A stretch of DNA of 64,000 nucleotides, taken from positions 1 through 64,000 of the forward strand of contig NZ_QJTI01000024.1 of NCBI RefSeq assembly GCF_003217325.1, given 5' to 3'. The notes beneath the pieces were generated by a model, which did no database searches, was not told the origin of the DNA, and worked only from the letters and a program-made list of their open reading frames with translations. Below are positions 1 through 7,586 of this stretch, in pieces. Both the position numbers and the translations under genes were made by a program. Position 1 is the first letter of the stretch. Each line of letters starts with the position of its first letter. The DNA is from Rhodopseudomonas faecalis. Its GTDB lineage: Bacteria; Pseudomonadota; Alphaproteobacteria; Rhizobiales; Xanthobacteraceae.

Positions 1-90
1 CCTCGCTTAGCCGCCCGCGGACGCTCCAAGACACACCGCAAACCTGTCCAAAGTCCCCTCAAAAACCTGCGTCATCAAATTACGCAACGA

Positions 91-216
91 TCCCCCTTGT
101 GGGGAGGGTGGCCGGCCGTAAGGCCGGTCGGGTGGGGGTACACGGTGGGCTGAGCTTGGAGCCCCCCACCCCGGCCTCCGCTTCGCTCGGCCGACCCTCC
201 CCGCGAGCGGGAGGGG
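91..216. repeat. family B palindromic repeat, copy B1
   Basis: A GC-rich imperfect palindrome. It opens with a cccttgtggggaggg-type hairpin, then gccggccgtaaggccggtcg and ggtggggg, and mirrors back through ccccccaccccgg, cctccgcttcgctcgg and ccctccccgcgagcgggagg. The same layout recurs inverted at 5534-5667 and in a shorter variant at 18465-18577. Elements like this are common between genes in Bradyrhizobiaceae. No coding potential is seen. Confidence 0.75.
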
Positions 217-279
217 TCACGAGGGACTCGGCGAATGAGCACGCCGGCAGTTCAGAGGCCGCCTTATCAACGGTCATTG

Positions 280-387
280 ATACCAACCACTCCGCTCGTC
301 ATGGCCGGGCTTCGTCCCGGCCATCCACGTCTTTGATCTTGCAGCGCTTTCAAGACGTGGATGCCCGCGACAAGCGCGGGCATGACG
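280..387 (+). repeat. family A two-hairpin repeat, copy A1
   Basis: Begins with a leader reading gataccaaccactccgc, then two hairpins. Arm 1 is catggccggg/cccggccat and arm 2 is atgcccgcg/cgcgggcat. The arms are joined by a variable spacer bounded by acgtctt and aagacgt, and the unit is closed by cgtcatg/catgacg termini. It is the first of about a dozen copies in the window, in a layout that resembles a REPIN or a very small MITE. Confidence 0.8.
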
Positions 388-432
388 GGTCAATGGTAGG
401 AGCCACTAGTATTAAAAGTGCACTCACCAACA

Positions 433-460
433 AAAATGCCCGGCGCGAGCCGGGCATTTT
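433..460 (-). terminator. rho-independent terminator
   Basis: A perfect 12-bp stem (aaaatgcccggc / gccgggcatttt) with a GCGA tetraloop. On the minus strand the stem ends in a T run, and it lies 36 bases beyond the stop of the secreted hypothetical protein at 496-858. It is therefore most likely that gene's terminator. Confidence 0.8.
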
Positions 461-495
461 GCATTTCAGAGTGCGTGCGTCAGCGCACGCCAGCC

Positions 496-858
496 TCAGT
501 ACAGCGGGAAGCGCTGCGGATAGCCGCCGAGGTCGGACCAGGGGCTGAGCGGCTGGCGGTCCAGCGGCCGGTTGAGGTTCTCCTGGCCGAACGAACGGCC
601 GGGCGGGAACGCATAATCCGAGAACTTGCGATCGCCGGGCAGCACTTCGGTGCCGGCGTCGAGCCAGGACCGCTTGGTGACGTAAATGCGGGTGAGCGGG
701 CCGGCCTGATACGACACGTTCGGGCCGTTGCTATAGGTGCCGCGATCGGTGCGCTTGCGCTTGGCGGCATCGGCGTCGGTGGAAAGGCCCGTGGCCATGA
801 CGGCCGCCGCCGCGAGCAGCACCGCGAGTTTCCGCGCAGCAGGGAATTTCAAGCTCAT
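496..858 (-). CDS. small secreted protein of unknown function
   Basis: A 120-residue protein whose first 32 residues form a typical Sec signal peptide: basic MSLKFPAARK start, hydrophobic AVLLAAAAVMA core, and a likely cleavage after DADA. The mature part is basic and rich in Tyr, Pro, Ser and Asp (KRKRTDRG, TKRSWLDAGTEVLPGD, SDYAFPPG, YPQRFPLY). It shows no catalytic motif, cysteine or membrane helix. It has its own strong terminator at 433-460. I recognise it only as resembling small conserved exported proteins of Bradyrhizobiaceae. The function is unknown and a periplasmic location is inferred from the signal peptide. Confidence 0.75.
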   Translation of the reverse strand: MSLKFPAARKLAVLLAAAAVMATGLSTDADAAKRKRTDRGTYSNGPNVSYQAGPLTRIYVTKRSWLDAGTEVLPGDRKFSDYAFPPGRSFGQENLNRPLDRQPLSPWSDLGGYPQRFPLY

Positions 859-1109
859 CTTGTCCTCATCGCAGCAGGTGGCCGGCTGATCTGCCGGGGT
901 GTTCCGAGTAGCCGATCGATTCTCGCCATTTTAGTCAGCGTCACGGCCGCGCCACAAGGACCAACCAGCCACACCGCCTGACATAATGGCGCGCCCTGGA
1001 CAAATGTTGCATGAAATAACAGCGCGTTGCCGCGGCGGCGGCGCGCAGACCCGTTACGGCCTGGCGCTGAGCTGGCGCCTCGCGGCCGACCGCGCCGGCC
1101 ATGGGGCGG

Positions 1110-1493
1110 CTACAGGCTGCCGCGCAGCTTCAGGCGCTGGGCTTCGGCGGCCCCAATGCTGCCCGGAGGCGCCGGGAGGCCCGCGCCCAGAGGGCTTTGG
1201 CTGTCATAACCTGCTGTTTTGCCGGATGATTGCGGCTCGCTACCCGCGATCACGGGCGATGCGGCGACCGCAGAGCCGAGCAGCGCAACGAACGGTTTGG
1301 CGGTGTAGAGCGCAATCGCCGCCAGCAGCGCCAAGGCGCCAAGGCCCACCAACAGCCTGAGCAGCGCGTCGCCGCAGTCTCGGCCGGCACGGCGCGGCGC
1401 CAGAGGGGTCGGGGGGGCGGTCCAGGGAGCCTGCGACAGCCGAAATCGAACGGAAAAACATGGCTCAAGCGGGATGGCGGGGGCGGCGATCAA
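1110..1493 (-). CDS. possible single-helix membrane protein
   Basis: An open frame of 127 codons. It has one clear hydrophobic segment around residues 45-65 (LLRLLVGLGALALLAAIALY), preceded by a basic APRRAGRD stretch and followed by a Pro/Gly/Ser-rich tail. Basic-inside topology would put the tail in the periplasm. The only start for the full frame is a TTG at 1493, with no good ribosome site, so the true start may lie further in. It would be divergent from asd. The frame survives in a GC-rich region where chance open frames are common, so it may not be a gene. The membrane segment is the main argument for it. Confidence 0.4.
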   Translation of the reverse strand: MIAAPAIPLEPCFSVRFRLSQAPWTAPPTPLAPRRAGRDCGDALLRLLVGLGALALLAAIALYTAKPFVALLGSAVAASPVIAGSEPQSSGKTAGYDSQSPLGAGLPAPPGSIGAAEAQRLKLRGSL

Positions 1494-1579
1494 GTTGTAT
1501 TACCAGCGCTTGTCGCATAGAAGCGCGGCCTGCTCCCTTTCCGCGCCCCAGCGCGGCATTTTTCTTCGGAGAGTCAACG

Positions 1580-2614
1580 ATGGGTTACAAAGTCGCGGTG
1601 GTCGGAGCGACCGGCAATGTCGGGCGCGAGATGCTCAACATCCTGGACGAGCGGAAATTCCCCGCCGACGAAGTGGTCGCGGTGGCGTCGCGCCGCTCGC
1701 AGGGTGTCGATGTGTCGTATGGCGACAAGACCCTGAAAGTGAAGGCGCTGGAAAATTTCGATTTCAGCGACGTCGACATCTGCCTGATGTCGGCCGGCGG
1801 CAACGTGTCCAAGGAATGGTCGCCCAAGATCGGCGCGCAGGGCGCGGTGGTGATCGACAATTCCTCGGCCTGGCGCATGGACCCGGACGTGCCGCTGATC
1901 GTGCCGGAGGTCAATGCCGACGCGCTGGCCGGTTTTGGCAAGAAGAACATCATCGCCAATCCGAACTGCTCGACCGCGCAGCTCGTGGTGGCGCTGAAGC
2001 CGCTGCATGACCGCGCGGTGATCAAGCGCGTGGTGGTCGCGACCTATCAGTCGGTGTCCGGCGCCGGCAAGGACGCGATGGACGAGTTGTTCTCGCAGAC
2101 CAAGGCGGTGTTCACCGTCAGCGAGATCGAATCGAAGAAGTTTCCGAAGCGGATCGCCTTCAACGTCATCCCGCAGATCGACGTGTTCATGGAAGACGGC
2201 TTCACCAAGGAAGAATGGAAGATGATGGCGGAGACCAAGAAGATTCTTGATCCCAAAATCAAGCTGACCGCGACCTGCGTGCGCGTGCCGGTGTTCGTCA
2301 GCCATTCCGAGGCGGTCAATATCGAGTTCGAGAACCCGATCTCGGCCGACGAAGCGCGCAACATCCTGCGCACCTCGCCGGGCTGCCTGGTGATCGACAA
2401 GCACGAGCCGGGCGGTTACGTCACGCCCTATGAGGCCGCGGGCGAAGACGCCACCTACATCAGCCGCATCCGCGAGGATGCCACGGTGGAGAACGGGCTG
2501 TCGCTGTGGTGCGTGTCGGACAATCTGCGCAAGGGCGCGGCGCTCAACGCAATTCAGATCGCCGAGTGCCTGATCAACCGCAAGTTGATCACCGCCAAGA
2601 ACAAGGCGGCCTGA
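1580..2614 (+). CDS. asd: aspartate-semialdehyde dehydrogenase
   Basis: Reduces beta-aspartyl phosphate to aspartate semialdehyde with NADPH, the branch point to lysine/diaminopimelate, threonine and methionine; cytosolic. The ATG at 1580 is chosen because a ribosome site (cggagag) lies just upstream and the protein begins with the Rossmann loop VVGATGNVGREM. The frame remains open further upstream, but that extension lacks homologous features. The catalytic cysteine is in NPNCSTAQ and the conserved QSVSGAGKDAMDEL follows. Its 344 residues match the family. It appears to be a single gene followed by a family A repeat. Confidence 0.97.
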   Translation: MGYKVAVVGATGNVGREMLNILDERKFPADEVVAVASRRSQGVDVSYGDKTLKVKALENFDFSDVDICLMSAGGNVSKEWSPKIGAQGAVVIDNSSAWRMDPDVPLIVPEVNADALAGFGKKNIIANPNCSTAQLVVALKPLHDRAVIKRVVVATYQSVSGAGKDAMDELFSQTKAVFTVSEIESKKFPKRIAFNVIPQIDVFMEDGFTKEEWKMMAETKKILDPKIKLTATCVRVPVFVSHSEAVNIEFENPISADEARNILRTSPGCLVIDKHEPGGYVTPYEAAGEDATYISRIREDATVENGLSLWCVSDNLRKGAALNAIQIAECLINRKLITAKNKAA

Positions 2615-2651
2615 CAAGGCTGCCTTATACCAGCGGCTCCTCCCATTGACT

Positions 2652-2760
2652 CGTCATGCCCGCGCTTGTCGCGGGTATCCACGTCTTAAAAGCGTATCAA
2701 GATCAAAGGGGTGGTTGGCCGGGACGGAGCCCGGCCATGACGTGCGGAGCGGTTGGTACC
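2652..2760 (-). repeat. family A repeat, copy A2 (inverted orientation)
   Basis: Arm 2 comes first (atgcccgcgcttgtcgcggg), then arm 1 (ggccgggacggagcccggcc), ending in gcggagcggttggtaccaat, which is the reverse of the leader seen before copy A1. It lies between asd and the UPF0114 gene. The following bases (2780-2880) hold a gcgaagcaatcc-type sequence that resembles another dispersed element of these genera, present once here. Confidence 0.75.
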
Positions 2761-2950
2761 AATCACCATTGGTATTAGCAGGCCGTCTTTGCAAGCGAAG
2801 CAATCCAAGCCCGCAAGGGACGCAGGATTGCTCGGCGCGCATCGCGCCGCTGTCATAAAGCTCCCGCAGCAATCCTGATCGACATCGGCGCGGATGGCGT
2901 GACTTTGCCGGGCTTGCTCGCTACGCTTCGCGCACTGATGGGAGTTGGCA

Positions 2951-3511
2951 ATGGGAACGACCGGCCCGACTAATCCACGCCCGCTGAAGCGCACCAAACG
3001 ATTCGAGCGCTCGTTTGAGGGCGTGCTGTTCAACAGCCGTTGGCTGATGGCGCCATTCTATCTAGGGCTGGTCGTCAGCCTGGCGGTGCTGCTCTATAAA
3101 TTCGTGCTGCTGGTCTACGAATTCATCCAGCACGCGCCGCTGGCCAAGGAAAGTGACATCATCCTCGGCGTGCTGTCGCTGATCGACGTGACGCTGACCG
3201 CCAATCTGATCCTGATTGTGGTGTTCTCCGGCTATGAGAACTTCGTGTCGCGCATCGATCCCAACGACCACCCGGATTGGCCGGCCTGGATGACCAAGGT
3301 CGATTTCGCCGGGCTGAAGCAGAAGCTGCTGGCTTCGATCGTGGCGATTTCCGCGATCCAGGTGCTGAAGGCGTTCATGCATCTCGACGGCGCCTATGAT
3401 TCGACCAAGCTCGCCTGGCTGATCGGCATCCATCTGGTGTTCGTGGTCTCGACGCTGCTGCTGGCTTTGTCCGACCGGCTCAGCCATGGCGGCAACGGTT
3501 CGGATCATTAG
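2951..3511 (+). CDS. UPF0114 family (YqhA-like) membrane protein
   Basis: A 186-residue inner-membrane protein with three to four hydrophobic helices: PFYLGLVVSLAVLLYKFVLL near residue 38, LGVLSLIDVTLTANLILIVV near 75, a segment near 125 (LLASIVAISAIQVLKAFM), and LIGIHLVFVVSTLLLALS near the end. The phrase FSGYENFVSRI is characteristic of the UPF0114/YqhA family, whose biochemical role is not established. ATG 2951 is preferred over an in-frame TTG at 2945 because GGAG sits six bases upstream of it. It stands alone between family A repeats A2 and A3. Confidence 0.85.
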   Translation: MGTTGPTNPRPLKRTKRFERSFEGVLFNSRWLMAPFYLGLVVSLAVLLYKFVLLVYEFIQHAPLAKESDIILGVLSLIDVTLTANLILIVVFSGYENFVSRIDPNDHPDWPAWMTKVDFAGLKQKLLASIVAISAIQVLKAFMHLDGAYDSTKLAWLIGIHLVFVVSTLLLALSDRLSHGGNGSDH

Positions 3512-3564
3512 AAGGCTGAGATCGCTCAAACCGAGCGAGATGACGATCGGACGATCTCACGACG

Positions 3565-3682
3565 CGTCATGCCCGCGCTTTGTCGCGGGCATCCACGTCT
3601 TGAAAGCGGTGCAAGAACAAAGACGTAGATGGCCGGGACGAGCCCGGCCATGACCTGCGGAGTGGTTGGTATCAACCGCCCG
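3565..3682 (-). repeat. family A repeat, copy A3
   Basis: Inverted copy lying between the convergent UPF0114 and Ada-like genes. Arm 2 (atgcccgcgctttgtcgcgg), spacer bounded by acgtctt and agacgt, arm 1 (ggccgggacgagcccggcc), then the ctgcggagtggttggtatcaa flank shared with copies A1, A2 and A11. Confidence 0.75.
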
Positions 3683-3700
3683 GGGTTAAGCTGCACTACT

Positions 3701-4594
3701 CTACTGGCTGTGCCCGGCCTCCCAGCCCAGCATCGCCTGCTTGCGGGTCAGGCCCCAATGATAGCCGGTGAGCGCGCCGCCTTTGCCGAGCGCGCGATGG
3801 CACGGCACCACGAAGGAGATCGGATTGCGGCCGACCGCGGCGCCGACCGCGCGCGCCGCCTTGGCGGCGCCGAGATGGCCGGCGATGTCGGAATAGCTGA
3901 CCGCGCGGCCCATCGGGATTTTCAGCAGCGTCTGCCACACCCTGATCTCGAAATCGCTGCCGATCAGCACCACCCGCAGCGGCTGCTCGGCGCACCAGCG
4001 CGAAGGATCGAACACCCGCTGCGCCAGCGCCGCGGTGCCTGCGTCGTCATGCCGGTAGCTGGCGCGCGGCCAGCGCCGCTGCATGTCGGCCAGTGCTGCC
4101 GCTTCCTCGCCGGGATCGGCGAACGCCAGCCCGGTCAGGCCGCGCGGCGAGGCGATCACCACCGCGCTGCCGAACGGCGAGGGGTGGAAGCCGTAAGTCA
4201 GCAGCAAGCCGGCGCCGCCGCTTTTCCATTCACCCGGCGACATCGCCTCGTGGCTGACGAACAGATCGTGCAGCCGGCCGGGGCCGGACAGCCCGCTGGC
4301 GAGCGCGGCGTCGAGCACGCTGGCGGAATCGCGCAGCAGGTTTTTGGCATAGTCGAGCGTCAGCGCCTGCAAGAACGCCTTGGGCGTCAGGCCCGCCCAG
4401 CGCCGGAACAGCAGATGCAGTTCGTCCGGCGTCAGCGCGGCCGCTTCGGCCACCGCCTCGATCGGCGGCTGGCTGCGCCAATGCTGTGACATGAACGCGA
4501 TCGCGCGGCGCACGCTGTCATAATCGCGCAGTGCCGCCGCCGGCAAAGCCGGGTCGCGGTGCGGGTCGATCGATGCCGTGACGGTCATGGTCAT
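3701..4594 (-). CDS. Ada-like O6-alkylguanine-DNA alkyltransferase with AraC-type HTH domain
   Basis: Fuses an AraC-type DNA-binding domain (about residues 25-115, e.g. IEAVAEAAALTPDELHLLFR and GLTPKAFLQAL) to an Ogt/AGT alkyltransferase (about residues 120-297). The methyl-accepting cysteine is in FVVPCHRALGK. The protein transfers alkyl groups from O6-alkylguanine to itself and may act as a regulator. It lacks the N-terminal zinc/phosphotriester domain (Ada-N) of E. coli Ada, so it is a two-domain form with a different or absent methyl sensor. ATG 4594 is used; ATG 4588 is an alternative. The much longer open frame upstream overlaps nth on the other strand and is not coding. It is divergent from nth, a second DNA-repair gene. 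Confidence 0.9.
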   Translation of the reverse strand: MTMTVTASIDPHRDPALPAAALRDYDSVRRAIAFMSQHWRSQPPIEAVAEAAALTPDELHLLFRRWAGLTPKAFLQALTLDYAKNLLRDSASVLDAALASGLSGPGRLHDLFVSHEAMSPGEWKSGGAGLLLTYGFHPSPFGSAVVIASPRGLTGLAFADPGEEAAALADMQRRWPRASYRHDDAGTAALAQRVFDPSRWCAEQPLRVVLIGSDFEIRVWQTLLKIPMGRAVSYSDIAGHLGAAKAARAVGAAVGRNPISFVVPCHRALGKGGALTGYHWGLTRKQAMLGWEAGHSQ

Positions 4595-4739
4595 GCGCTC
4601 GAATCTAGTGATCGCGGCGCCAATGCCCACCCGCTTTCCGAATAGCTTGGCGCAGGGGGCGCCGCGCGGCGCGCTTGATGATAAAACGCGCCAGCGGCGC
4701 GGCGAAGCGCTCCGGTCCGCAGCGAGGGTGAGGAACAGC

Positions 4740-5495
4740 ATGGCGAAATCGACAACGACGCCGGCCAAGCGCGGCAGCGCCGCCGGCAAGGTGGCACGGG
4801 CCAAGCGGCTGCCGGGAGCCGCCAGCGCGCGCAAAGTCGCGAGCCGGCCGCAGCCGGTGCCGTGGAGCGAAGCTGAGATCACCACTGCCTTTTCGAGGTT
4901 TGAGCAGGCCAATCCGAAGCCGAAAAGCGAGCTTGAGCACTTCAACCCGTTCACGCTGCTGGTGGCGGTGGTGCTGTCGGCGCAGGCCACCGATGCCGGC
5001 GTCAATAAGGCGACTCGCGAGCTGTTCGCGATCGCCGATACCCCGCAAAAAATGGTCGATCTTGGTGAGGAGCGGCTGCGCGACTTCATCAAGACCATCG
5101 GCCTGTACCGCAACAAGGCCAAGAACGTGATCGCGCTATCGCAGAAGCTGATCGACGGTTTTGGCGGCGCGGTGCCGGACAGCCGCGAGGCGCTGGAGAG
5201 CCTGCCCGGCGCCGGCCGCAAGACCGCCAATGTGGTGCTGAACGTCGCGTTCGGTCAGCCGACCATGGCGGTTGATACCCATGTGTTCCGCGTTGCCAAC
5301 CGCACCGGGCTCGCGCCCGGCGACACGCCGCTCGCGGTCGAACTCGGGCTCGAGCGGGTCATTCCGGCTGCCTTCATGCGCCACGCCCATCATTGGCTGA
5401 TCCTGCACGGCCGCTACACCTGCCTCGCGCGCAAACCGCGCTGCGAAAGCTGCCTGATCAACGATCTGTGCCGCTGGCCGGAAAAGACCGTGTAG
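4740..5495 (+). CDS. nth: endonuclease III (DNA glycosylase/AP lyase)
   Basis: Removes oxidised pyrimidines and nicks the abasic site. The helix-hairpin-helix with catalytic lysine is in LPGAGRKTANVVLN and the catalytic aspartate in VDTHVFR. The C-terminal 4Fe-4S cluster ligands follow C-x6-C-x2-C-x5-C in CLARKPRCESCLINDLC. The 251 residues include about 45 extra N-terminal residues, basic and Ala-rich (MAKSTTTPAKRGSAAGK), a common extension in this group. The ATG has GAGG just upstream. It is divergent from the Ada-like alkyltransferase, with about 145 bases between the starts. Confidence 0.96.
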   Translation: MAKSTTTPAKRGSAAGKVARAKRLPGAASARKVASRPQPVPWSEAEITTAFSRFEQANPKPKSELEHFNPFTLLVAVVLSAQATDAGVNKATRELFAIADTPQKMVDLGEERLRDFIKTIGLYRNKAKNVIALSQKLIDGFGGAVPDSREALESLPGAGRKTANVVLNVAFGQPTMAVDTHVFRVANRTGLAPGDTPLAVELGLERVIPAAFMRHAHHWLILHGRYTCLARKPRCESCLINDLCRWPEKTV

Positions 5496-5533
5496 CGCCG
5501 CGCCTGCGGCTCCTTCGCCGAGCCCTGCGGTAT

Positions 5534-5711
5534 CCCTCCCCCTCGCGGGGAGGGTCGGCCGAGCGAAGCGGAGGCCGGGGTGGGGGGACTCAGTGCATCG
5601 ATGCGTGCGTGGCTTACCCCCACCCGACCGGCCTACGGCCGGCCACCCTCACCGCAAGGGGGAGGGAAGGGCCGCTGCCCGCGACAAAGCGCGGGCACGG
5701 GTCATTGGTTC
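5534..5711. repeat. family B repeat, copy B2, with a family A fragment
   Basis: B2 spans 5534-5667 and is essentially the reverse of B1: ccctccccctcgcggggagg, gagcgaagcggaggccgggg, then acccccacccgaccggcc, tacggccggccaccc and a closing gcaagggggaggg. Immediately after it, 5677-5711 (gcccgcgacaaagcgcgggc and cgggtcattgg) is half of a family A element. The two repeat types therefore abut. They fill the gap between the convergent nth and EI24-type genes. Confidence 0.75.
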
Positions 5712-5717
5712 GGGCGA

Positions 5718-6470
5718 CTAACCGAGCGGCAGGTCGGGCCTGCGCTCCGGTCGCAGCAGCTCGGGCCGCGGGCCGGACAGCCGTTTGTGCAGATGGACCA
5801 TGAACGCCATGCCGAATAGCGGCGTCGCGAGGTTAACGATCGGGATCGACACGAAGCCGGCGATCACCAGTCCGGCGAGAAACACCGTGCTGGAATTCTC
5901 CTGACGCAGCGCCTTGGCCTCGGCGGGAGAGCGGAAACGCATCGCCGCGAGGTCGAAATATTCACGGCCAAGCAGCCACGCGGTCGCGACAAAGAACGCG
6001 ATGAAGCCGGCGCCGGCGATGAACACGAAGGGCAGCGCCAGGAGATAGACCAGAATGGTCAGCGCCGCGGTGCGGGCGGTGTGCAGCATCGCGGTGCTAA
6101 ACGGCACGGCGGTGCCGGGGCGCTCGGCCGGGTAGGAGTCGCGTTCGACAAAGTCGGCGACGTCATCGACGAAGAAGCCCGCGACCAGCGAGGTCACCGC
6201 CGGCATCAGAAACACCGCGCCCAGCACCACGCCGAGCCCGGCCGCGATCGACACGATCCAGGACAGGATGTGCAGCGGGGTCTGAAAGCCGGAGCCGAGC
6301 GCCATCTCGGCCCAGCTTTCGCCGGAGGTGGCGAACCAGCTCAAGGTGCGTTGCAGTCCGATCGCAGCCACCGTGATCAGCGCCAGCGCCAGCGCGATCG
6401 AGCGCCACAGGATCGATCGCATCGGCGGCGACAGGATCTGGTTCAGAGCCTTGATGGCGGCATTGATCAT
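5718..6470 (-). CDS. EI24 (CysZ/Etoposide-induced 2.4-like) membrane protein
   Basis: A 250-residue polytopic inner-membrane protein with about four to five long hydrophobic stretches near residues 20-45, 68-95, 133-165 and 195-225. The phrase PAVTSLVAGFFVDDVADFVE followed by a conserved AERPG loop is typical of the EI24/CysZ-like family. True CysZ transports sulfate. No cys genes lie nearby, so a substrate cannot be assigned. The Arg/Pro-rich tail (PRPELLRPERRPDLP) is cytoplasmic by charge. It lies downstream of the YiiX-like gene on the same strand with a 90-base gap. Confidence 0.8.
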   Translation of the reverse strand: MINAAIKALNQILSPPMRSILWRSIALALALITVAAIGLQRTLSWFATSGESWAEMALGSGFQTPLHILSWIVSIAAGLGVVLGAVFLMPAVTSLVAGFFVDDVADFVERDSYPAERPGTAVPFSTAMLHTARTAALTILVYLLALPFVFIAGAGFIAFFVATAWLLGREYFDLAAMRFRSPAEAKALRQENSSTVFLAGLVIAGFVSIPIVNLATPLFGMAFMVHLHKRLSGPRPELLRPERRPDLPLG

Positions 6471-6560
6471 CTGGCGGGTCCTCTGCGAAAGCCTCGGCAG
6501 AGGTAGACATCTCGGATCGCTTGGACAAGATCAAGGCGTTCTGCGCCGCCAGCGGCGCTA

Positions 6561-7418
6561 TTACGCCGCAAGCTCCGGCGAGGAGGCGTCGCGATCGCTG
6601 GTGGTGGCCGGAAACACCGGCGGCGAGGCCGGATCGTGGAACGGATCGAACGTCTCGGTCTCCGCCAACGACCGCTGCTTATCGGCCCAATGCAGCGCGG
6701 TGTAGTCGAAGCCGGCGACGATGGTCGGCTTCACCACCTCGAAATAGGGCGAGATGTCGAAATCGCGCGGCATGTACAGCGAGGAGTGCCGGATGTGCAG
6801 GATCTCGCGGCGCGCCTGGCGTGAGCCGGCGGTGGTGATCTTGGGCAGGATCGGATAGCGCACCGCGTCGAATGCCTGCGCGATCAGCGCCGAGCAGATG
6901 ATTTTGGTGGGATGGCCGGAGCCGAACGCGATCATCCGTCGGCGCCAGCGTTGCGGAAACGGCATCGGCACCAGATAGCGCATCAGATCGATGATGTTCT
7001 TGGTGTCGTAGCCATAGCCGATCCGGTCGATGGCGTAGCGGCAGACGGCTTGCCGGTCTTCGTCGGACAATCCGACCGGGCGGCACAGCCTGGTGTGATA
7101 TTGCAGATAGCGCGACAGCGGCGATGACGCGACGCCCTCGCCGATATTGGCCTCGACCAGCACATGCGGCTCGCCGTCCGGGCTGCTGGCGCCCTGAATC
7201 TCGCCGACATAGAGCGCGGCGTGGCTCCAGGTCGATTGCGTCAGGTATTTGATAATGCCGGAAATCCGGCTGTTGCCTTCGACCAGCAGCACATCGCCCG
7301 GCCTCATCAGCTCGGTGAGCTGGGACGGATTACTCGGAGTGAACGGCTCGTAGCCAGACAGCTCTTTCTGCAGGTAGTCGGTGATGACCTTGCCGATACG
7401 GTCGAGCAACATGCCCAT
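6561..7418 (-). CDS. YiiX/YebB-like permuted papain-fold (NlpC/P60 superfamily) hydrolase
   Basis: A 285-residue protein. The core shows the permuted papain-like arrangement: histidine in STWSHAALYVG, acidic residue in VLVEANIGEGV, and a candidate nucleophile cysteine in KIICSALIAQAF. Relatives cleave amide, acyl or peptide bonds, and the substrate here is unknown. No signal peptide or lipobox is seen, so it is probably cytoplasmic or membrane-associated. ATG 7418 is preferred because GGAAG sits five bases upstream. A longer frame to a TTG at 7472 is also open. The C-terminal 50 residues are Asp/Pro/Thr-rich and probably disordered. Confidence 0.8.
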   Translation of the reverse strand: MGMLLDRIGKVITDYLQKELSGYEPFTPSNPSQLTELMRPGDVLLVEGNSRISGIIKYLTQSTWSHAALYVGEIQGASSPDGEPHVLVEANIGEGVASSPLSRYLQYHTRLCRPVGLSDEDRQAVCRYAIDRIGYGYDTKNIIDLMRYLVPMPFPQRWRRRMIAFGSGHPTKIICSALIAQAFDAVRYPILPKITTAGSRQARREILHIRHSSLYMPRDFDISPYFEVVKPTIVAGFDYTALHWADKQRSLAETETFDPFHDPASPPVFPATTSDRDASSPELAA

Positions 7419-7586
7419 GTGCGCTTCCAACTCAATGCGATTTTCGATGATCTTGGCCGTCAGCCGTTTCAAAATGGTTCACTAAAATCACGCCTTCAGA
7501 TCTCGTTAACCATTTAAGTTGCCCGGGAAGGCTCGATACGGCAAGGTCTGCGTCCTGCCCGGATTCGCAGATTTGGAAGTGATCGG

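Larger units (their letters stand above)
1..495. other. gene-free stretch at the window edge
   Basis: No convincing gene lies here. The open frames crossing it are arginine/proline-rich translations of repeats. The stretch holds a family B palindromic repeat, a family A two-hairpin repeat and a terminator for the leftward gene that follows. The first 90 bases show nothing I can identify. A gene running in from the left could end before position 1. Confidence 0.6.

Noticed and set aside
99-548. 149-codon frame at the left edge
   Set aside because: Translation of family B and family A repeats and a terminator.
1574-2617. 347-codon minus-strand frame opposite asd
   Set aside because: Shadow of asd; no family features.
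4595-5230. N-terminal extension of the Ada-like frame to 509 codons
   Set aside because: The extension lies antisense to nth and lacks any domain; family start is near 4594.
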